A stretch of DNA of 64,000 nt from Elgaria multicarinata webbii (Eukaryota > Chordata > Lepidosauria > Squamata > Anguidae), in assembly GCF_023053635.1 (NCBI RefSeq), contig NC_086179.1, forward strand, positions 14,601,501 to 14,665,500, in the 5' to 3' direction. Under the pieces are notes generated by a model. The model saw nothing but the letters and a program-made list of their open reading frames with translations. It was not told the DNA's origin and did no database searches. Both the position numbers and the translations under genes were made by a program. This document shows, piece after piece, positions 21,532 to 32,339 of the stretch (the first letter of the stretch is position 1; every line of letters starts with the position of its first letter).

Positions 21532-22351
21532 CACTCATTGGTGCAATTAGATCCCCCCCCCAATTCCTTGAATTTGCGCAAATTCACACATGCAAAAAAG
21601 CGCAAATTCCCCCATGTACATTTCCATGCTTTAGCCTACAGGGGAAATGCACATTTTTCAGCTGGCAGTCTTTCCCCCCTTTTTTTTTTCTTTACTTGTT
21701 TTTCTGCGACTAAGTTTACGTAAAATTCCAGAAGGTAAAAAACCCCCACATATCCACAAGTCTGTGGCATCCATGAGACTCGGCAAAAGCTGATCTGCTG
21801 CAGAATCCATGGGCCGTATTCGTAGGCATCCAAACTCATTTGATTCCATTGTAGGTTTCTCCGACATGCCTGGGCCTACCATTTTGTGGGTTCATGTGCC
21901 TGGATCAGACGGTGGAGCTAGAAGAATGGCAAATCACACTACTCCTCCCCTGCCACCCGAGCCAAGAGAGGCCTGCCACCACCACTGCAGGTGCCCCTGA
22001 GAGCCCCACCAGCCACTCCCACAGCGTGGGGCTGTCCGGAGCGCCCACTGGCCACCTGTGGCTCCCAGCAAGAGCCATGCAGCTGGAGGAATAGATCTCA
22101 CCAAGGCTCTCATGAAGTCTCATGGGACCTTGGCTGGGTCTCTCAAGACCTGGGAGGCTGTTTCTTCTAGCTGCATGGTGCGGCAGCAAAGGTGAGGGGG
22201 TGAGGGATGGGGACACAAGGGTGGGAGGGGGGTTGTAGCGGCGAGACAACAGTGGAGCAAGTTGTCTCCTGGTTCTGGCCCCAAGAAAGGGTGTGTCAGC
22301 CCTGGTTCCAAAGAATGTTGGCTTCAATTTGTAGCCCTCTCTTTTTCAGAG
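21532..22351. other. unassigned sequence
   Basis: Several overlapping frames in the G+C-rich part 21,880-22,320 but no recognised protein. Part of 21,540-21,700 may belong to a low-copy repeat. Confidence 0.45.
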
Positions 22352-22791
22352 GAGGGCAACCAGGATGATCAGGGGTCTGGAAACAAAGGCCTATGAGGAG
22401 AGACTGAAAGAACTGGGCATGTTTAGCCTGGAGAAGAGACGACTGAGGGGAGACATGATAGCACTCTTCAAATACTTGAAAGGTTGTCACACAGAGGAGG
22501 GCCAGGATCTCTTCTCAATCCTCCCAGAGTGCAGGACACGGAATAACGGGCTCAAGTTAAAGGAAGCCAGATTCCAGCTGGATATCAGGAAAAACTTCCT
22601 GACTGTTAGAGCAGTACGATGATGGAACCAGTTACCTAGGGAAGTTGTGGGCTCTCCCACACTAGAGGCCTTCAAGAGGCAGCTGGACAACCATCTGTCA
22701 GGGATGCTTTAAGGTGGATTCCTGCATTGAGCAGGGGGTTGGACTCGATGGCCTTGTAGGCGCCTTCCAACTCTGCTATTCTATGATTCTA
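22352..22791 (+). mobile_element. CR1 LINE 3' portion
   Basis: Reads as the CR1 ORF2 C-terminus ([20 protein letters not shown] and on to FKRQLDNHLSGML) and the 3' UTR up to the attctatg terminus. An in-frame stop interrupts it near 22,621. Confidence 0.93.
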
Positions 22792-22817
22792 TGAAAGTAG
22801 CAAGTTTGAAGACCCTA

Positions 22818-22914
22818 TCTGTCAGGGATGCTTTAAGGTGGATTCCTGCATTAAGCAGGGGGTTGGATTTGATGGCCTTACAGGCCCCTTCCAACTCTAC
22901 TATTCTACGATTCT
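22818..22914 (+). mobile_element. second CR1 3' end
   Basis: ctgtcagggatgctttaag to ctattctacgattctt repeats the last 100 bp of the preceding CR1 after a 26-bp spacer, either a second insertion or a local duplication. Confidence 0.85.
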
Positions 22915-23300
22915 TCCATCACCCCTTTCCTCTTTTTCCTTACCAGGAAACAAAAAATCTGTGACAGAAGAAAAGACTGAATAACTGCACAGTGCCTTTT
23001 GATTGGTGGAGCTAAGAAGAGCCCTTAGTTCATGCTGTTACTCCCTGAAAATCTTGGAGTGAAGACAATATTTTCATATAGATTCATTTGACTCCTGAGT
23101 AATCGCCAACCTGTGCCTCTTCATCCTGAGGACAGAACTCTGAAGTACAACAGAAGCTCCAGGTTTCAGAGGAAGCACAGCATTCAATTCTGTTTGCTGG
23201 GAAGCAACAACCCTTACGAACGATTGCCTGTGGTTTCCTTTTTTCCTCCTCCCTTCTCATCCCTTTTCCTTTTGTGTCATGTCTTTTAGGTTGTAAGCTG
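22915..23300. other. unassigned, ending in L2-like 3' UTR
   Basis: The end (ttgtgtcatgtcttttagg, ttgtaagct) continues after the next element at 23,948 (caggagggcaggaacggtc), the usual L2 3' UTR wording, so the 647-bp repeat seems to sit in an old L2 end. Confidence 0.5.
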
Positions 23301-23947
23301 GAGCCCGTCTACACTTGTCTAGATGAAACGTAACAAGTTGGCAGAGATGACGTCAGCAGTCACGTGATGCTGTTGTTGTTACGTTTCTTCTGACTTTTAA
23401 AACCGTTCCACTTTCTGTTAAAATCGTTTTAAAACTAATAATGTGCCCCAACCTTTCGTTGTATTCAATGCCGTCTTTCAAAGTCATGTCTCATGACCAT
23501 GGTCTTTGCTTCCTGATTAGGACAAGTGAGGGCTTTTCTAGACGAGGGGAGCGAGAGCTGGCACAACGCGATGAGGGGGAGGGGGAGGGGGAGGGAGGGC
23601 GGTGAAAGAGGGGACAGAGGCTTAATTTTTTTAAAAAAAACGCTTATCTTTCGGGGCGCACGTGGCCCCTTTAAGACGCTGCAGGGCTTCCCTCGTCCCT
23701 ACGCGTCGCCCCGCCTCCCTGCTGGCTTATCCCGGCAGGTCTAGCTCAGAGTCACCGGAAGAAGGAGGTTTACTTTAGAGCCGGTATGAGCATAATGAAG
23801 AACGTTCTAAAGAAGAGTGTGCCGGGGTAAAACGATAGAAGAAAAGGTATTTCGATTGACTGGGCTCAAGTTGCATTTTGTAACGTAGCAAGGGAGGACG
23901 CAACAATGCACTTAAACAACGGTGTAATGAATAGTGTAGATCCTGCC
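23301..23947. mobile_element. 630-bp repeat, copy 2
   Basis: Same element as 16,151-16,780. It keeps the CRE at 23,348-23,355 and the E-box at 23,360-23,367. It has a clearer inner element that starts ttctagacgaggggagc near 23,535 and ends ggcaggtctagctc near 23,747. Confidence 0.8.
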
Positions 23948-24099
23948 CAGGAGGGCAGGAACGGTCTCATTATTAACCTTTCTAAGCTGCTCTGGGAACC
24001 ATTTTTGGCTGAAGAAAATGGCTGCAAATGTGCCCATGGATCTAAAAGGGTTTGGGACTCTGGTTCTAGAATCTTTTGCAGACGTCTTCTCCATCACCT

Positions 24100-24190
24100 G
24101 CTACTCGATCCTTGTAGATGGAGTTACGGGGGATTGAGCCACATGCAATTCTCAACATGCAAAACATGTGCTCTTAAACCTTGCTTAATT
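24100..24190 (-). mobile_element. tRNA-derived SINE head, minus strand
   Basis: The plus strand reads ggagttacgggggattgag and acatgcaaaacatgtgctc, the inverse of the SINE head at 48,840-48,900. Degraded. Confidence 0.6.
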
Positions 24191-24224
24191 TCTCATCGCT
24201 CTAGCCCAGGCCTGTGGGCCAAGT

Positions 24225-24480
24225 CCAGTTCATCCTGGATCCCAATTTATTTATTTATTTATGGCCCCCTGAGGTTTGCCAAATGGCCCCCGCCCCTTGC
24301 CCCACCCCTTTCTGACTGCCCTAATTTATTTCTCTCTCCCATTTCCAATTGGCCAGTTAGCATTCTGTGCCTACTGAGCATGCTCAGTCCTCATTCAGCG
24401 TGGGATTTTTTAAAATATTTTTTGTCCCCCTCTGGGGGGTTTCTAACAATTTTTGAACTGCTGCAAATCTAAGGGTCTAA
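24225..24480. repeat. dispersed repeat of unknown family
   Basis: Contains actgagcatgctcagtc and the tgctgcaaatct block as at 1,015-1,285, plus a tttatttattta run. Confidence 0.4.
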
Positions 24481-24658
24481 TCTCCATATATAATGGCAGG
24501 TTTCACTGGCAGAAAACTACTCCACCCAGCTGGTACTACAAAGATGTACACCTCACGTGTTTTGTCTTTTAACAGTTTTAATTAAAAAAAGAAAAACAAC
24601 CCAAACACCTGTGACACTTAAGACATTTCAGATTCGTTGTGGCGTGGGGTGTGTGAGG

Positions 24659-24664
24659 TTTATT
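24659..24664 (-). terminator. IAPP poly(A) signal
   Basis: AATAAA on the minus strand, about 360 nt after the stop codon. Cleavage is expected near 24,640. No other canonical hexamer is nearer to the stop. Confidence 0.7.
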
Positions 24665-25021
24665 TTCTTTTGAACAGAGGAGTTTCACAAGCACGTTGAC
24701 TGCAGGAGCGTCACCACTTGGAATCCCTATGCGGGTCATCCCCCACATGTAGCAGCATGACAAATCCATGAAAAGTCACGTACATAAAACACACACACAA
24801 AGGAAAACAAGGCACTGTTAAGAATAAACAGGTAGTCAATGACCAAAGGGGTTTTGTGGGCAGCCCAGTCCTCAAATGACCGGCCAAAGTTGCGGCCTTA
24901 TGAAAACAAAGAGAATTTGTATGGACAAATGTTGAGGACTAGGGCCTTGTACATAAAAACCAGGGAGAGGAGAGGAGGAGGAATTCCTAAGAAGGACCGC
25001 AGCCATCACCTTCTTGCGACA

Positions 25022-25193
25022 TTAAAGCTGTAGATAGTTGGGAGGTTCTCGGTCTCTCTTGCCATAGGTGTTGGATCCTACATTGGTCGGTGAATAGATA
25101 GTACCAATGGTGTTGCTGGACCGGACCAAGAAGTCAGTCAGGCGTTGTGTCACGCACGTAGCGGTGTTGCACTTCCGTTTCTCCAAGCGGTGG
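25022..25193 (-). CDS. IAPP: amylin precursor, coding exon 3
   Basis: Encodes the end of the N-terminal propeptide (HRLEKR), the mature 37-residue hormone and the C-terminal flank. Amylin is a secreted beta-cell peptide of the calcitonin family that acts through calcitonin receptor-RAMP complexes. Visible features are the KR cleavage site before residue 1, cysteines 2 and 7 for the disulfide ring (KCNTATC), the conserved NVGSNTY end and a GKR amidation/cleavage signal. The 20-29 segment reads [10 protein letters not shown], with proline at 29. The C-terminal flank ([10 protein letters not shown]) is ten residues, shorter than the human one. The acceptor is tgtctccag after a long pyrimidine tract at 25,194-25,240. 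The stop is TAA at 25,022-25,024. No frame damage is seen. Confidence 0.96.
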
Positions 25194-25304
25194 CTGGAGA
25201 CATCAAAACAAAGAGGGAGGGAGGGAGAGACAGAGAGAGAGACCACCATGAAAACTTTGCAGCGGGCACTCATCCAAACATGGGCAGGATCTACACTACT
25301 GCTT

Positions 25305-26870
25305 AATGAGGATGGCAAATTGATAACAGATGACAAAGAAAAGGCTGAAGTGCTCAATTCCTACTTTACCTCGGTCTTCTCCCAAAAGCGGTTCTATGAC
25401 CCCCCTGGAGAAAGTGAAGCAGAAGTTGAGGGGGCAGGATTGCAATTTGAGATTATAAACAAATGGTCAAAGAACACCTAATTTCCTTGAATGAGTTCAA
25501 ATCTCCAGGGCCCGATGAACTGCATCCTAGAGTAATGAAGGAGCTAGCGGAAGAACTCTCAGAACCTTTGTCTATTATCTTTGCAAAATCATGGAAGACA
25601 GGTGAGGTGCTGGACGACTGGAGGAGGGCTAACGTTGTCCCTATCTTCAAAAAGGGCAAAAAGGAGGAACCTGGGAACTACAGACAGTCTGACCTCCATC
25701 CCTGGGAAAATTCTGGAGCAGATTATAAAGAAGTCAATCTGTAAACACCTTGAAATCAATGCAGTGATCACTAGAAGCCAACATGGATTTGTCAGGAACA
25801 AGTCCTGTCAGACTAATTTGATCTCATTTTTTTATCGGGTAACCTCCCTTGTGGACTGTGGGAATGCTGTGGACATCATATATCTTGACTTCAGCAAAGC
25901 TTTTGACAAAGTGCCCCATCATATTCTGATTAACAAACTAGCTAAAAGTGGGCTAGATGGAACAACTATTAGGTGGATTCACAGTTGGCTACAGAATCAG
26001 ACTCAAAGAGTACTTCTCAATGGAACCTTCTCAAACTGGGGAGAGGCAACGAGTGGGGTACCGCAGGGACCAGTCCTGGGCCCAGTGCTCTTCAACATTT
26101 TTATTAATGATTTGGACGAGGAGGTGCAGGGAACGCTTATAAAATTTGCAGATGTCACCAAATTGGGTGGGATAGCTAATACCCTGGAAGACAGAAACAA
26201 ACTCTCGTTCACGCACTGGTTATCTCTCGGTTGGACTACTGCAACCTTCTTCTCTCTGGCCTTCCTTCGTCTCACATCAGTCCGCTGGTCTCTGTCCACC
26301 ACTCTGCCGCTAAGATCATCTTCTTGGCCCGCCGCTCTGACCATGTCACTCCACTTCTGAAATCTCTTCACTGGCTTCCAACTCACTCCAGAATCCAATA
26401 TAAACTTCTCCTGCTGACCTTCAAAGCTCTTCACGGTCTAGCTCCTGCCTATCTCTCCTCTCTCATCTCACACTATCGCCCCGCTCGTGCTCTCCGCTCC
26501 TCTGATGCCATGCTTCTCGCCTGCCCAAGGACCTCCACTTCCCTTACTCGGCTTCGTCCTTTTTCTTCTGCTGCCCCTTACGCCTGGAACGCTCTTCCAG
26601 AACACTTGAGAACTACAAACTCAATCACTGCTTTTAAAACTCAGCTAAAAACTTTTCTTTTCCCTATAGCCTTCAAATATTGAGTTTGTTCTGACTCTAT
26701 TCTGTTTAGCTTCACCCTACCCGGTGCCTGTTTACACTTCCCTGTGCCTGTTCGCATTCTCCTTCCCTCTTTATTGTTTACTACAACTTATTAGATTGTA
26801 AGCCTACGCGGCAGGGTCCTGCTATTTACTGTGTTATCTGTACAGCACCATGTACATTGATGGTGCTATA

Positions 26871-26920
<50 letters not shown>

Positions 26921-27730
26921 CTTCACAGTGATCTTGATAGGCTGGAGTGCTGGGCTGAAAACAACAGAATGAAATTTAATAGGGATAAATGCCAAGTTCT
27001 ACACCTAGGAAAAACAAACCAAATGCACAGTTACAAGATGGGGGATACTTGGCTCAGCAATACTACAAACGAGAAGGATCTTGGAATTGTTGTAGATCGC
27101 AAGCTGAATATGAGCCAACAGTGCGACATGGCTGCAAGAAAGGCAAATGCTATTTTGGGCTGCATTAATAGAAGTCTAGCTTCAAAATCACGTGAGGTAC
27201 TGGTTCCCCTCCATTTGGCACTGGTTAGGCCTCATCTAGAGTATTGCGTCCAGTTCTGGGCTCCACAATTCAATGCAGACAAGCTGGAGCGTGTTCAGAG
27301 GAGGGCAACCAGGATAATCAGGGGTCTGGAAACAAAGCCCTATGAAGAGAGACTGAAAGAACTGGGCATGTTTAGCCTGGAGAAGAGAAGATTGAGGGGA
27401 GACATGATAGCACTCTTCAAATACTTAAAAGGTTGTCACACAGAGGAGGGCCAGGATCTCTTCTCGATCCTCCCAGAGTGCAGGACACGGAATAACAGGC
27501 TCAAGTTAAAGGAAGCCAGATTCCAGCTGGACATCAGGAAAAACTTCCTGACTGTTAGAGCAGTACGACAACCTGGTGAGGTTGTGGCCTCTTCCACACT
27601 AGAGGCCTTCAAGAGGCAGCTGGACAACCATCTGTCAGGGATGCTTTAGGGTGGATTCCTGCATTGAGCAGGGGGTTGGACTCGATGGCCTTGTAGGCCC
27701 CTTCCAACTCTACTATTCTATGATTCTATG
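25305..27730 (+). mobile_element. CR1 LINE, 5'-truncated, holding an L2
   Basis: The longest CR1 here. ORF2 reads from [13 protein letters not shown] (about 25,330) through SPGPDELHPRVMKEL and YLDFSKAFDKVPHH, then PQGPVLGPVLFNIFINDL. The catalytic box at 26,145-26,156 reads FADV where FADD is expected, so this copy lost a catalytic aspartate. Frame changes occur near 25,460 and 25,700. After the nested L2 it resumes at 26,923 and stays open from 26,969 to 27,649 through the C-terminal domain, then ends in the attctatg terminus. It is antisense to IAPP, in intron 2. Confidence 0.95.
26204..26917 (+). mobile_element. L2-clade LINE 3' end, nested in CR1
   Basis: An open frame from 26,204 to 26,683 (LVHALVISRLDYCNLLLSGL, LHWLPTHSRIQYKLLLLTFK, WNALPEHLRT) is the L2 C-terminus. 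The 3' UTR has gtacagcaccatgtacattg and ends in (TAA)n. AAACT lies at 26,199-26,203 and 26,918-26,922. The open frame suggests a fairly recent insertion. Confidence 0.93.
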
Positions 27731-27829
27731 ATAACAGTTTATAACGGTTTTGACAATGGTTTGGGCCCAGGACACATTATATATACCGTTTTCAAAGTGT
27801 TATATCCTGCTTGGTGTAGATCTGGATGG

Positions 27830-28574
27830 ATTGCTGTCATTGTCCAATGTACTGCTTTGCTGTTTGTGGTGTATTCCATTGCATGCTTTTGCATGAAATT
27901 TGTATTTATTTTTATTTTTGCAAGTAGTTTTGTTGGGAAATGGGGTTTAAATCTCATAAATGAAATCCTGCCTCTGGAGAGAGCTTTTCCTCCCTATTTA
28001 GTTTCATTTCCCCATTACCGTCGCTTCTGATTTATGGTGGATTTCTTTTGCATTCTTGGTTATGAGATATATGTGTACGCCCCGTCACTACACAGCCTAT
28101 CAGCTAAATTTATGGTGCCATGTTTGTGTATGTATATACTTTTTAATATAAAATATATGCAAAGTGATGTACAGTGAAATCTAATTTAAAATTTGATTTT
28201 GCTGAACAACGCTTGGCATTTTAATTTTAATTTTTAAAAAGGTGGTATATACATGAATACTAAACAATAAATACCTTAGACGTATGATTGTGTGCACCAA
28301 CCACTAAAAAAGCAAATCCCAAGACAGAGATTATTATGAAAGAGTTTGACAATCAAACAGCCAGCATCATAACACCTTTCTATAAATCTAGGGTGAGGTT
28401 GCATTTGAAAAAGTGTGTACAAATTTGACTTTTGGACAACACCACAAAGGGAACTTCCAAAACTGGAAAAGGATAGCTTAACTCAAGGGGTTAGAACATC
28501 ACTTGAAAGAGGAAAGACTAAACTGTTTGGGAAACATAGGAACCGAAAAAAAAAAAAAAGGAAATCCCAACAGA
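27830..28574. other. unassigned IAPP intron 2 sequence
   Basis: A+T-rich, nothing recognised. Confidence 0.5.
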
Positions 28575-28715
28575 GGTCATGGCTAGGCCAGGCCTATATC
28601 CTGGGATTGTCCCGGGATCATCCCTGTGCATCCAAATGACACACAGGGGATCCCGGGAGCAGGCAGGGACGACCCCTCCATAGGCCTGGGATAATCCTTA
28701 GGACTAGCTAAGGCC
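28575..28715. mobile_element. 141-bp Harbinger-like MITE
   Basis: Ends GGTCATGGCTAGGCC and GGACTAGCTAAGGCC, flanked by AGA on both sides (28,572-28,574 and 28,716-28,718). Same 141-bp length as the copies at 43,672 and 54,636. Confidence 0.82.
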
Positions 28716-28877
28716 AGAGATGCAAACCAAGCCAAAGGGATAGAACAAAGGATGTTATTTATTATGATAAAAATCCGACGGGTTTTGGACATTTGGGGTG
28801 TTCCTCAGGGCGATTAGACAAAATGCAAGGTATTTCTTCTGTTTCATACTCCTCAGTCTCATATGCAATGTGGTCTT

Positions 28878-29092
28878 TTTGCCAGTGGAGGCTGGTGGCT
28901 CAGATGTCAGTGGGGTAGTGAAGCTGCTCTGGATTTCAGTCAGAACTCTGAAAGAGTTATCCAAGGTGCTGAACCTATTTGGGGGATAGGGTTCAGCATT
29001 GTAAACAGCTTTTTTAGAGTTCTGGCTGGTTCTGACTGAAACCCAGAGCGGATTCACCACTCCATGGCACCGGAGCCACCAGCCTCATAACA
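28878..29092. mobile_element. palindromic MITE (gtggaggctggtggctc ends)
   Basis: Ends agtggaggctggtggctc and gagccaccagcctc, with inner arms tcagaactctgaaagag and ttagagttctggctgg. A second copy is at 56,297-56,512. Confidence 0.78.
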
Positions 29093-29309
29093 GGTCATGC
29101 TGTTTATCCATCTTATCCAGTATTATCTATCTGAATGACAACAGCTTTTCACAGTCTCCAAAGAGGTCTTTCCTATCACTTATCACCTGTAACTGGAGAT
29201 GCTCCCTCCGGTGTCATTAAGAGCAGACATTTTAGCAAGCTGTACAGAAGGAGATGAGAAAGGAGGTAGGGACAATCCCCCAGCCCTATTGAAAGACTAT
29301 TGCATTTTT

Positions 29310-29465
29310 CCCTCTTCCCTCCCTATGCCTTTTTCCTTGCGTGTTGTGTCTTTTTAGATTGTAGGTCTGTGTGCAGGGATTGTCATGTTTGATTGATTGT
29401 CTATGAGCCCCTCCAGGAGCCATTTGGGCTGAGGAGCAGGATAAAAATACTTAAATAAGCAAACA
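29310..29465 (+). mobile_element. L2-type LINE 3' UTR
   Basis: tttttagattgtaggtctg, cagggattgtcatg and gagccatttgggctgagg match an L2 3' end; there is a short tail of acttaaataag. Confidence 0.65.
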
Positions 29466-29743
29466 TGGGTCCTTCTGTGTGCAAATTATCTTTCCTAACA
29501 TTGAGCTACAATCCTTGCACTCAGTATAGCATGTGGGATTCCTATACAGGCTCTATCGTAATGCTATCCAGGCCTGCTTAGCTTTCGAAGTGGGCCATGT
29601 TCAGTGTTGTAAGAGTAGCAGTGTCATCAGATGGGGGGAAATCACATGTCCCCACTGTCACTTCACCCCCAAGCTTCTGTCCCACAATACTTCCTCTTTC
29701 GTCACACAGGGAAGAAAGAGGAAGTATACAATGACTGCGTGGC

Positions 29744-30162
29744 TAGGGTGACCATATTTGGGAAACCAAAAAAGAGGACACCTAATGTGTGTGTGGGGAA
29801 GCAGCTTTCTGAGTCCTGCAGAAAGTACGTTATTCCCCCTCCACCTTAAAGAACCCGATTGGAGTGGAGGAGGGGAAAGGATTTCATTCTGCACCACCAC
29901 CATCCACTCCAATTGGGGCCTTTTCTATAATGTCCACGAATGACCCACTTTCCCCTTTAAGACCTCAATTGGAGCTTGGAGTGGGGGAATGATGTGCCTC
30001 AAGAAAGCATGTCATTCGCTCCTGCCATGCTAATGGCAGCCTTAAAGGGGAAGGTGTGTCATTCCAGGACATTATTGAAAATGATAGAAAATCCCCCCTG
30101 ACACCATGGAAAGAACAAAATCCAGGACAAATCCGAGGAAATCCTGACAGTTGGTCACCCTA
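29744..30162. mobile_element. hAT-like element (TAGGGTGACCATATTT ends)
   Basis: Ends TAGGGTGACCATATTTGG and GACAGTTGGTCACCCTA. The flanks TGCGTGGC (29,736-29,743) and TGCATGGC (30,163-30,170) are an 8-bp duplication with one change. 419 bp, no coding frame; same family as 3,432-4,933. Confidence 0.88.
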
Positions 30163-32339
30163 TGCATGGCCCATTCAGTGGGCATTTTTATTGCACTGCT
30201 TTTCCTGCACACAGGAGGAAATGGCGGTACGTTTTGCTTCAACCCCCAAAAGTCAGATTTTCTGGGTCTTTTTTTGTCACGGAAAAAAGAGCAGAAGCTG
30301 CAGGAGACGCATGGGAGGCGGACACCATCATCAAAAGGACCCGTGGATATCCATACGTGGCCAGTAACTAGCGTGCTATAAAATGCTCGTCTGATGACAC
30401 TCTAGAGCTGACATTCAATGAAAGAAATCTTAGGTCTGGTCTAGATGTACAGCAGAATGAGGTAGCAGAAGCGTGAGATGGTAGAATGGACTCCACCACT
30501 TCAGACAGCAGGTACAAATTCTGTTTTTTTAATGTCCACTTACGTGAGAGAAACTAACAGAAAGGTTTTAGCCCATTCCTTGCTGTTCTGGTTTTCCACT
30601 GGAAGAAAGTTGTTTTTACAGTAGGAAGTAGTAAGGAAAAAATGACCTCCACATATTTCTGTCTCTACAGAATTCTACCACCTCCGTCTGCTGCACACGG
30701 ACTGCCACCACTCATGGTTTAATTGGTTTTCTTGCATATTGCAGAGGGTTGATGACCCTAGATGATCCTTGTGGTCCCTTCCAATCCCTCAATTCTATGA
30801 TAGCCTTTAGTTGTGAACGCTCCATTAAGGGAGGAAGATGTTGGACGCATTTCTCTGGAACACTTTTATCAATTGACGTTAGACAGGCCCCACAGTCCTG
30901 ACATTGAGATGTCTTCTTAAGACCCATCTCTTTCCGTAGGCTTTCCCTCAAGTGTGACCCAGCCAGCTATAGTGTGAAACAAACAGTAGCGCCTACGATT
31001 TCATTACTGATTAATTTGTACGGCATTGTTTTTATTGTCATATTTATTGCTGTTTTCATGCCATTGTATTTTATGTTCATCCCTTTGATATCTAAAGTGG
31101 CATCTACATTTGCAGCAGCAGCACGCCCAAGCTCTGCAATCATCCATGAGAATCAGACCGGAGACTTGTCTATTTCAGTTAAAATTGACCTCCTAGTTTT
31201 GAGGGGTGGGGGTGGTTAGGGCACAGAGCTCTGTCCCTCCTCCCTATTTGTCATCTTCAAACAAACACACAAATTTTGCGTGTTGTGTTGACTCTATGCT
31301 GCTGCACTTTGAAATGACTTTGGACTTTCACGTTTAATTTATTAACCTAGAAAGATATTATCTGGAACACATAAGCTCATTAACCTTCATAACGATGGCT
31401 GGAATGCAATCTTGGACTGCACAAGATTCTACAAGTGGATTTAAGAATCAAGCAAGCCGCAAGATATTAAAGAGTTTTGCCCATTATTCCTCATTCCCTT
31501 GACATTTATTTACAGCTATTTACACAACTCGTGTCTATGTTCGTTCTTCTTTTCTTTTGTCTAAAATGACAAGAGAAGCCCTTTAGATTAAAGGGAAGTC
31601 GTGTTTGCTTTCCGTTGCTTTGCTTCCTGCTCCTCTTCTGCATTTGAAATGAGCTGAATTACATAGGAGAGCAGTGACCACATGGTCTGTAAGTTAAAAT
31701 TTCCCAGTTCATAGAGTTGAATGGGATAACGCCCCCCTAGTGGGTGTTTTTGTAGTGTTACTTCGACAGCACATGGCAGGAAATCCCGAGATATTTCAGA
31801 AGAATCAGGTTTTCCAAGCGGAATAACTGAGGGAATGAGCAGGAGACTTGCAGGAGGCTCACGGCGTCATCAAAATGACCTGCAAACTTCGTGAGTGGCC
31901 AGTCACGAGCGTGCTATAAATTGCCTGTTTAAAGAAACCCAGAGTATTGCAATCCTAATACATAAAAGATTCCCCCCTCTTACATAAATCTGATGGGGTA
32001 GTATATTTCTCTTTGGAGCAGCAATCATATCCTGAAAACATGTATGCTTCAGATTTGTAGTAATGGAGAAAAACATTGTGGGGAATGGAATGAAGTAGCC
32101 TGGAAAAGGGCTTGGCTGCCTGTCTAGAATCCTGAACAGGAGCACTTCTGGTGCAATACTTTGTTGCAAGTCCTGGTTGTAAAGACAATTCTCCATTTCC
32201 CCATAAGGTTCTCAATTATCTCTATTTATTTATTTGTTACATTTCTATATACCCAGTAGCCAAAGTTCTTAGGACACTTTGATTCCGCCTTGGCCCTTTA
32301 TATTAGGAAAATACACAAACTCCAAAATATTTTCTTCTC
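30163..32339. other. unassigned IAPP intron 2 sequence with small LINE ends
   Basis: A CR1 3' end (gggttgatgaccctagatg to caattctatgat) lies at 30,745-30,803 and an antisense L2-like tail (tatttatttatttgttac) at 32,218-32,275. The rest is unrecognised. Confidence 0.5.

Larger units (their letters stand above)
25283..27829. mobile_element. TIR element (ggatctacac ends) split by CR1
   Basis: The left piece, 25,283-25,304 (ggatctacactactgctt), and the right piece, 27,731-27,829 (acagtttataacgg to ttggtgtagatctgg), together match the intact relative at 36,751-36,896. A CR1 lies between them. The element sits in IAPP intron 2, about 90 bp upstream of exon 3. Confidence 0.8.

Noticed and set aside
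16151-23947. The twin 630-bp units as a segmental duplication
   Set aside because: The similarity stops at the same points on both sides and the flanks differ completely, so two insertions of one element are more likely.
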